Shown: in pieces, positions 59,801 to 64,000 of the stretch | Layout of the letters: the number at the start of each line of letters is the position of its first letter | How positions within the stretch are numbered: the first letter of the stretch is position 1 | Source: Lineus longissimus | Taxonomy: Eukaryota; Nemertea; Pilidiophora; Heteronemertea; Lineidae | Reading direction: 5' to 3' | Assembly: GCF_910592395.1 (NCBI RefSeq) | Contig: NC_088320.1 | Location: 16,182,501 to 16,246,500, forward strand | Length of the DNA: 64,000 nt | Program-made: the position numbers and the translations under genes | The notes under the pieces: generated by a model | What the model was told of the DNA's origin: nothing | What the model saw: only the letters and a program-made list of their open reading frames with translations | The model's database searches: none

Positions 59801-62800
59801 TTTCGTTTTTGCGGATTTTGTAAATAAGAGCAAATATTTCTTGATTGGAGACACAGTATATTCAGTCACAATAAAATCGTGATTCCTTCTCTAATTCGAA
59901 AATATTGAAATGGTGCGAATAGTTTCAAGTTTACAGTTAGGGGGTTGGTTGATATTAAAATCGACGCTAGATAGCCTCAGACTGAGCTTTGCCACTTCAC
60001 TCGTCTCGTTGCATCCAAATATTTCATTCAACAAAACCCTTGGTCAACAACAGGACGCCAAAACTGTAAAATTTGATGATACTAAGAAGTAATTTCAACA
60101 TGGTATCTGGTTTGATCAAGACGAAAACATTTATCAATGTGTTTATTGCCTGACTTTTGGCCACACCAAAGACTATTGCCGGGATTTAAGGACTTTATTG
60201 AAATGTTCTGCTCACACTTTGCTTCTATCCCTTAGAGGCCAATTTGTAACAACACCACGGTCGGCAAAAGTCGAACCAAACTTTCAAGATTTTGCATCCG
60301 GTTAAGTATGCGCATTGTGAAAGTCTACCTTTGTTATGGCTTGGTTACCGTGCTTACCTATCAATGTGAATGTGTAGCCGAATGCAAAATCTGTGCTGTT
60401 TCAAAGGCCTCACAGGAGTATTCAAGGGCATGATCTGATCTGCAGTGTTTTTCGACATAGATGGTCACATGTAAGAACGATTTCTTTGACTTACCAGTAA
60501 TCTGGTGTCCATTGATGATAACTGGAAGAGTAAGTATGATATGGATGGTGATACGTGACATGTTGATGACACGTTATCATCACGTTCAAAATGGATGACC
60601 GGCGAGAGCACAAATGACTGCAGGATACGCTCTAGCTAGTCGTAAGCCGTCATCCTCGCCAATCTGGCTTGCGGGAGTGGACAAAATTAAAAAAATTAAA
60701 GGTGTAATATAAAAAATCGGTGTCAGATGTGTTTTCCTCGAAATTTTATCTCCCCTGGCAAATCGAAAATGATCCGCCAAGTTTCTGAAATTCATACCTT
60801 GAATCATAAATTCTGCAAACTAATGAAATCTTATGTCTTTTATGATATCTTATTTCTCGGTCTTCAATAAAAAATCATTCTTACGTGTATTTCCGCCACT
60901 GTGAATGGTAATCGTCTGACTGGATCCTGATGACGAATCTGAACCTCCCGATGACGACCCTCCTGAAGACGACCCTCCTGAAGACGACCCTCCAGATGAC
61001 GACCCTCCTGAAGACGACCCTCCAGATGACGACCCTCCAGATGACGAACCTCCCGACGAGCCTCCCACTGAAGAATTTAATGCTAATTTATGCATAATGC
61101 CGTCATTACCCTGATCTAATTTCAGTTCAACAAGCATGACGTCATGTAAAGGCTCCTGACCTATTTTTTATATCTTATAATCAACTTATGTCTAAGTTAA
61201 CACTCATTCGACCGCCACATTCATCAACATAAGTTACCTCTAGTTACCATGCCACCTTTTCATTTTTACTTGCACGTATTTTATAGCATTCCAGCTCGCC
61301 TCAATCATGGTTGAACTGTCATCATAAACTATTTGTGTTTGCTGCCGCCTATCGGTGGTTCCAGGAATCAGTGTGTCAGGAATCTGCATTCCACACACAG
61401 CCCGAAAGCGGTGCGAAAGGTGCCATATTTTCGAAAGCAACCGAACTATTGTGTACAAATGTACCATATCATTAGTTTACTACTGATTTCTGAAGATGAC
61501 CCAATTCAGTATTATTTCTTTTTACTCACCAAGCATGCTTTCGGGGAAATCTGCAAGAAAGAATGTCAGTTATATATCTCAGCCGTCCGTAGCTTCTATA
61601 ATTAGGTCTGTCGCAGGGCCACAAGAACAACTGGCAAGATAGAATAGGGGGCCTTAGATGCAACACTCTCCTAGACATGGACAGAAAAGAGGCGACCACC
61701 ATATTTCGTCAAAGGACTGGCCATCGCAGACTAAAGGCCAGCCCCAAGAGGATGAGCATGGCCGAGTCCGGAAGGTGCCAGTGCGGCACATCTGATCAGA
61801 CACCAGAGCATGTACTCCAGAGCTGCTCACTCTAGGATACTGAGAGATTGGCCACACGCCGCATAATATTTGAGACCAAGTTCTGGGGATCAAGGGATGA
61901 ACAAGAGACGACAGCCCGGTTTATAAGAGACATAGGCCTGGTTGTGTAGTATAGCCATCAATAGTAAATCGAACGCTTAGAAGATGAAGAAGAAAATCTG
62001 TCGCTTTCGCTAGAGACATGCACACGGTGCACTTCAAAATATATTGCGAGAAATTTTAATTTAAGTCTTCGTTTCAGCTAGGGATCAATAGCATAATGAT
62101 CTAATTAATTTACAAGATTTTGTTGGGACTGACTATTACCGTGTTTTTTGTAGTTTTCAGCACTCAATGTAAGAACTATATTATATGACATGGATGCTCT
62201 AGTAGTTTTTGCTAGGTTTTATAGCCACAACATGGCACATGACACACGATGGCGACCAACACCTGGCCTTTGAAAGGAACATGCCGCATCGAAAGGCAGC
62301 ATCAAACCAAACCTCGCGAAGGTCAATTGAATTTCCCCTGATGAAGACATCCAGTCATACTCACGAAGGTTCAGGTGAAATGATAAAGCTGGAAGAAATA
62401 ACGGAACGTTATATTTTAAATATTTCATCCATTATCCCTGTAATCGTCAATAGAATATCTAAATTACTCGTCTAAATATTTTCGAGGATCTTTTGACCTC
62501 ATAAGCTTTTATACACTCGTAGAAATAAAGGTTTTAAGGCTGTTGAAAAAAACAGTTTAAAGTCTTTCCGACCCAAACAAAAATGCACCATTTTAAGCTG
62601 AAAAAAATTGTGGTTTCTCAATCATTTTGCAAAAATCTCCTCTCTGTGTGTCAATGAATTGACTGTAAACCTAAAACGACCAAAACCGGCTGTAAATATT
62701 CGCCTGTGTTACATGTGAAGTACATGTTTGGTTCGAAATTTGCAAAAAAAATTAACCGGTTCAACAGAAATTCTACAAATTTCTCATGAAGTAGGCTAAT

Positions 62801-63364
62801 GTGTGTGCGTTTCTGTGTTAAATCATGAAATTGACTATATATATAGGCGAATAGCTTGTTATACGATACATGTATGTCCAAAGTCACAAATTATATGTTG
62901 ATTGTACATTGTATATATAGCATACGATATTCTTTTCTACCAAATTCTCTAAATTGTATACTTACTCCAACTTTGGAAACTCTGGAGACTCGTGACTGCA
63001 AAAGAGAACGAGCCGAATCGCTTGTTATTCATCATCAAATGCCTCTACAAATTGTGATATGCATAACAAAACTAATACAAAAATATCAATACCCTTTTCC
63101 CTGAAAATGATCAATTTCTAAAAGCGCTTACTCGAACGTCATATTTAGCTTGTCACACATTGATGCACACTATCAAAAATCAGCGCAAACCTGTCATGAC
63201 ACAATTTGTTGCTTGCCTTCGCTAAATGCGGGAAAAGAATCGTTCAATCTGCTCACCTTGGCACCAGCCCTGGGTTGACGCATCCATTGTACCAAGCGGA
63301 CAACTTCCCTCTGGATTGATATTCTTAGACACGTACAGATATCCTCCGTGGACAATGAACTGAA
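43003..63364 (-). CDS. Modular micro-exon gene, five tandem units, partial
   Basis: Minus-strand gene with 26 recognisable exons, reading from right to left. The repeating exon set is A (108 nt), D (30), E (24), F (21 or 30), B (42-204), C (27), and in one unit H (33). Every exon length is a multiple of three and every junction is phase 1, with GT donors and AG acceptors, so exons join in frame in any combination. A encodes 'QF.V.GG.LYVSKNINP' then 'GSCPLGTM' and 'TQGWCQG' with two Cys. D gives V(T/I)(S/N).Q(S/N)F(K/Q)(S/T)W. E gives TLS.HLN(L/I). F is variable, for example HFPESML or NFGSNIM. B is a GGSSS repeat ending in 'SGSSQT.TIQSGGNT'. C is 'IINGHQITG'. No start, signal peptide or stop exon was found; the start should lie beyond 64000. 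One long gene is favoured over tandem genes because exon spacing leaves no obvious room for gene ends. The protein is probably extracellular (Cys pair, Gly-Ser linkers), which is inference. No known family recognised. Confidence 0.75.
43213..43382 (-). mobile_element. 170-bp CCGGTGT-ended MITE, family gamma, copy 2
   Basis: Inverted copy of 1399-1568 with the same length and the same internal 'GGTTAGGGTTAGCGG'. Confidence 0.8.
43998..44263. mobile_element. Foldback element with repeated 'AGCTATCCGTGGACGG'
   Basis: Ends GGCAAAAGTTTCCGTCCACG and its complement. Inside are at least four more copies of CCATCAGCTATCCGTGG in both orientations, including a perfect short hairpin at 44162-44200. Confidence 0.85.
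44280..44665 (+). pseudogene. Decayed mariner-like transposase C-terminus
   Basis: Across shifting frames one reads 'AQDGTPR' (the usual QDGAPPH block), then 'RPPRSLDLIPYEFFF' (the PPRSPDLTP.DFFLWG block) and a degenerate C-terminus. Frameshifts and stops make it inactive. Confidence 0.7.
45553..49251 (-). CDS. Micro-exon gene unit 4 (A-D-E-F-B')
   Basis: A 49144-49251 (QFTVQGGFLFVSKNINPEGS then CPLGTMDAATQGWCQ), D 47944-47973 (VTNIQNFKSW), E 47584-47607 (TLSVHLNI), F 46539-46559 (NFGSNIM), B' 45553-45594. B' is only 42 nt (EMYQSSSSTGTEHT) but has a perfect acceptor TTTGCAG and donor ACAG/GTAAGT in phase 1; it keeps a Ser run without GGSSS repeats. No C exon was found. A 563-bp palindromic element lies between A and D. 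Confidence 0.68.
45681..46086 (+). mobile_element. A-tailed retroposon with target-site duplication
   Basis: A body of about 350 bp from 'GGTCAGGTCAGGTCAGGC' ends in a run of 24 A (46047-46070). Flanking GATAGGCTTTGT (45681-45692) and GATAGTCTTTGT (46075-46086) agree at 11 of 12 bases. The body has no reverse transcriptase, so it is SINE-like or a truncated non-LTR element. It ends about 90 bp on one side of exon B' of the micro-exon gene. Confidence 0.75.
48131..48693. mobile_element. 563-bp palindromic element with CCACCGCGGTGG repeats
   Basis: Long inverted arms start AGGACATGCGTTTATTTTCA and include 'GAATTACAACCGCCG' and 'TTTCTCACCGCCG'. The centre is a series of CCACCGCGGTGG palindromes separated by AT-rich 'AAATTAATAT' spacers. 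It lies in the intron between A and D of unit 4. No coding capacity. Confidence 0.9.
49635..49800. repeat. Foldback repeat of the 'CTTGCCAAA' family
   Basis: Inverted relative of 13372-13540, with several 'TGTTTGGCAAGC' and 'GCTCGCCAAACAGG' blocks facing each other. Lies in the intron between C of unit 3 and A of unit 4. Confidence 0.75.
50091..54782 (-). CDS. Micro-exon gene unit 3 (A-D-E-F-B-C)
   Basis: A 54675-54782 (QFAVSGGKLYVSKNINPDGS then CPLGTMGVSTQGWCQ), D 53261-53290 (VISFQSFKTW), E 52474-52497 (TLSLHLNL), F 51964-51993 (30 nt here, HFSESLIQVF), B 50459-50605 (GGGTSVGGSS, five GGSSS repeats, GSTQTVNIQNGMNT), C 50091-50117 (IINGQHIT). Introns do not resemble those of units 1-2, while exons do. 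A 371-bp MITE and a CCGGTGT alpha element sit in its introns. Confidence 0.75.
51307..51469. mobile_element. 163-bp hairpin MITE
   Basis: 'TTGTTGCTAATGCACCGACT' with 'GTGAAATTAGT' at the left, and the complement (ACTAATTTCAC, 'GATGCAATAACAA') at the right. Confidence 0.75.
51571..51941. mobile_element. 371-bp MITE, copy 2
   Basis: Copy of 17384-17754 with the same length. It ends 22 bp from exon F of unit 3, i.e. just downstream of its splice donor in the direction of transcription. Confidence 0.85.
52214..52383 (-). mobile_element. CCGGTGT-ended MITE, family alpha, copy 2
   Basis: Inverted relative of 30274-30435. Right terminus is slightly mutated (TACATCGG). Confidence 0.8.
55544..59709 (-). 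CDS. Micro-exon gene unit 2 (A-D-E-F-B-C)
   Basis: A 59602-59709, D 59311-59340, E 58707-58730, F 57873-57893, B 56858-57061, C 55544-55570. A through F are near-identical to unit 1 because both lie in the 3.65-kb duplication. B is full length: acceptor 'CTTTTTTAG', then AVGITGGSSVGGSS, eight GGSSS repeats and GSSQTTTIQSGGNT. C is IINGHQIT. All joins are phase 1. Confidence 0.75.
55649..55812 (+). mobile_element. CCGGTGT-ended MITE, family alpha, copy 3
   Basis: Same orientation and interior as 30274-30435. It lies in the intron between B and C of unit 2, about 80 bp before exon C. Confidence 0.85.
56389..56568 (+). mobile_element. 180-bp CCGGTGT-ended MITE, family beta, copy 2
   Basis: Near-identical to 24172-24350. 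Also lies in the B-C intron of unit 2. Confidence 0.85.
57424..60411. repeat. Left copy of the 3.65-kb tandem segmental duplication
   Basis: Aligns with 61079-64000 at a constant offset of about 3655 bp, with only scattered substitutions and small indels. The full unit would run 57424-61078. It contains exons F, E, D, A, H, C and most of B of the micro-exon gene, plus a non-LTR retrotransposon tail. Confidence 0.9.
57959..58345 (+). mobile_element. 3' end of a non-LTR retrotransposon, copy 1
   Basis: Encodes a polymerase C-terminal piece 'FRQRTGHRRRKASPKRMSM' then a Cys-rich finger C-Q-C-G...TPEHVLQSC. After a frameshift comes a 'KFWGSRDEQETTARFIRDIG'-like end and 'GAAGACGAAGAAGAA'. This is the usual end of Jockey/I-type elements (family knowledge). 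It is truncated and frameshifted, and lies in the E-F intron of unit 2, antisense to that gene. Confidence 0.8.
60358..63364 (-). CDS. Micro-exon gene unit 1 (A-D-E-F-B-C-H)
   Basis: A 63257-63364, D 62966-62995, E 62365-62388, F 61530-61550, B 60885-61067, C 60495-60521, H 60358-60390. The A exon reads 'QFIVHGGYLYVSKNINPEGS' then 'CPLGTMDASTQGWCQ'. B has seven GGSSS repeats plus GGSDSSS. H (FAFGYTFTLI) is seen only here. The B exon begins exactly at the duplication junction, so its acceptor (ATTCTTCAG) is a junction product and it lacks the first seven residues present in unit 2. Each small exon is flanked by pyrimidine-rich AG and consensus GTGAGT or GTAAGT. Confidence 0.72.
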
Positions 63365-64000
63365 CTGAAAAAAATTCTTTTGAACTTAAAAAGGAAATAG
63401 TTATATTGGAACTCGGGTTGAAACAAACATGTACTGTCATAAATTTCTGGGGACATTTCGTTTTTGCGGATTTTGCAAATAATAGCAAATATTCCTTGAT
63501 TGGAGTCACAGTATATTCAGTCACAATAAAATCGTGATTCCTTCACTAATTCGAAAATATTGAAATGGTGCGAATAGTTTCAAGTTTACAGTTAGGGGGT
63601 TGGTTAATATCAAAATTGACGCTACAAAGCCTGGGACTGAGCTTCGCCACTTCACTCGTCTCGTTGCATCCAAATATTTCATGCAACAAAACCCTTGGTC
63701 AAGAACAGGACGCCAAAACTGTAAAACTTGATGATACTAAGAAGTACTTTCAACATGGTATCTAGTTAGATAAAGACGAAAACATTTATCAATGTGTTTA
63801 TCGCCTGACTTTTGGCCATACCAAAGACTATTGAAGAGATTTAAGGACTTTATTGAAATGTTCTGCTCACACTTTGCTTCCATCCCTTAGAGGCCAATTT
63901 GAAACAACACCACGGTCGGCAAAATTCGAACCAAACTTTCAAGATTTTGCATCCGGTTAAGTATGCGCATTGTGAAAGGAGTATTCAAGGGCATGATCTG
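61079..64000. repeat. Right copy of the 3.65-kb tandem segmental duplication
   Basis: Begins at the junction with exon B (61067-61079) and runs to the window edge. It lacks about 83 bp corresponding to 60329-60411, which contains exon H. The rest (next C and B exons) should lie just beyond 64000. Confidence 0.9.
61616..62000 (+). mobile_element. 3' end of a non-LTR retrotransposon, copy 2
   Basis: The same truncated insert as at 57959-58345, copied by the segmental duplication rather than by a second insertion, since the flanks are identical too. Confidence 0.8.

Noticed and set aside
61236-61256. Possible 18-nt micro-exon before GTAACT
   Set aside because: It would fit phase 1 but the acceptor lacks a pyrimidine tract and units 3-4 show no counterpart.
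63565-63765. Plus-strand 66-residue frame conserved with 59910-60092
   Set aside because: Conserved only because both lie in the recent 3.65-kb duplication; replacements are scattered and no splice or start support exists.

Overview
The window is animal genomic DNA: genes are split by GT-AG introns, most of the sequence is non-coding, and it is packed with hairpin DNA transposons, tRNA-derived SINEs and decayed retroelements. The gene set (an invertebrate-type opsin, a tandem cluster of rhodopsin-family GPCRs, and a large FN3-like ectodomain protein with 'NAAGLST...DMTPP' signatures) suggests a marine invertebrate. A lophotrochozoan such as a brachiopod or mollusc is my first guess, with amphioxus as an alternative; the species is not proven.

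Layout. Positions 467-3591 (+) hold five exons of a large FN3-like repeat protein that enters from the left edge. A lone transmembrane plus cytoplasmic-tail exon at 9826-10058 (+) could belong to it. 3.6-16.4 kb is otherwise repeats: SINEs, tRNA-like/PBS-like units, nested hairpin elements and a 25-bp tandem array. 16.4-22.3 kb (-) is a tandem GPCR array with two intact three-exon paralogues and one decayed copy. 27.4-34.6 kb (+) is a complete seven-exon opsin of 451 codons, reconstructed with consistent splice phases; its introns are filled by hairpin MITEs and a deleted mariner-like element. 34.6-43 kb is mostly repeats, including two inverted minisatellite arrays.

The most unusual object is at 43.0-63.4 kb (-), running past the right edge. 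It is a modular gene built from repeated sets of tiny exons (21, 24, 27, 30 and 33 nt) plus a 108-nt Cys-pair exon and a Gly-Ser repeat exon. Every exon has a length divisible by three and sits in phase 1 on both sides. I found 26 such exons in five tandem units. Exons keep their amino-acid sequence between units while the introns differ, so this is a micro-exon gene in the structural sense, with every exon skippable without a frameshift. I do not recognise the protein family. The right-hand part is being enlarged by a recent 3.65-kb tandem duplication whose breakpoint falls inside an exon.

Mobile elements: three otherwise unrelated short element families share CCGGTGT...ACACCGG termini, and copies lie in the opsin, the modular gene and the FN3-like gene. 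No rRNA genes, CRISPR arrays or functional tRNA genes were seen.
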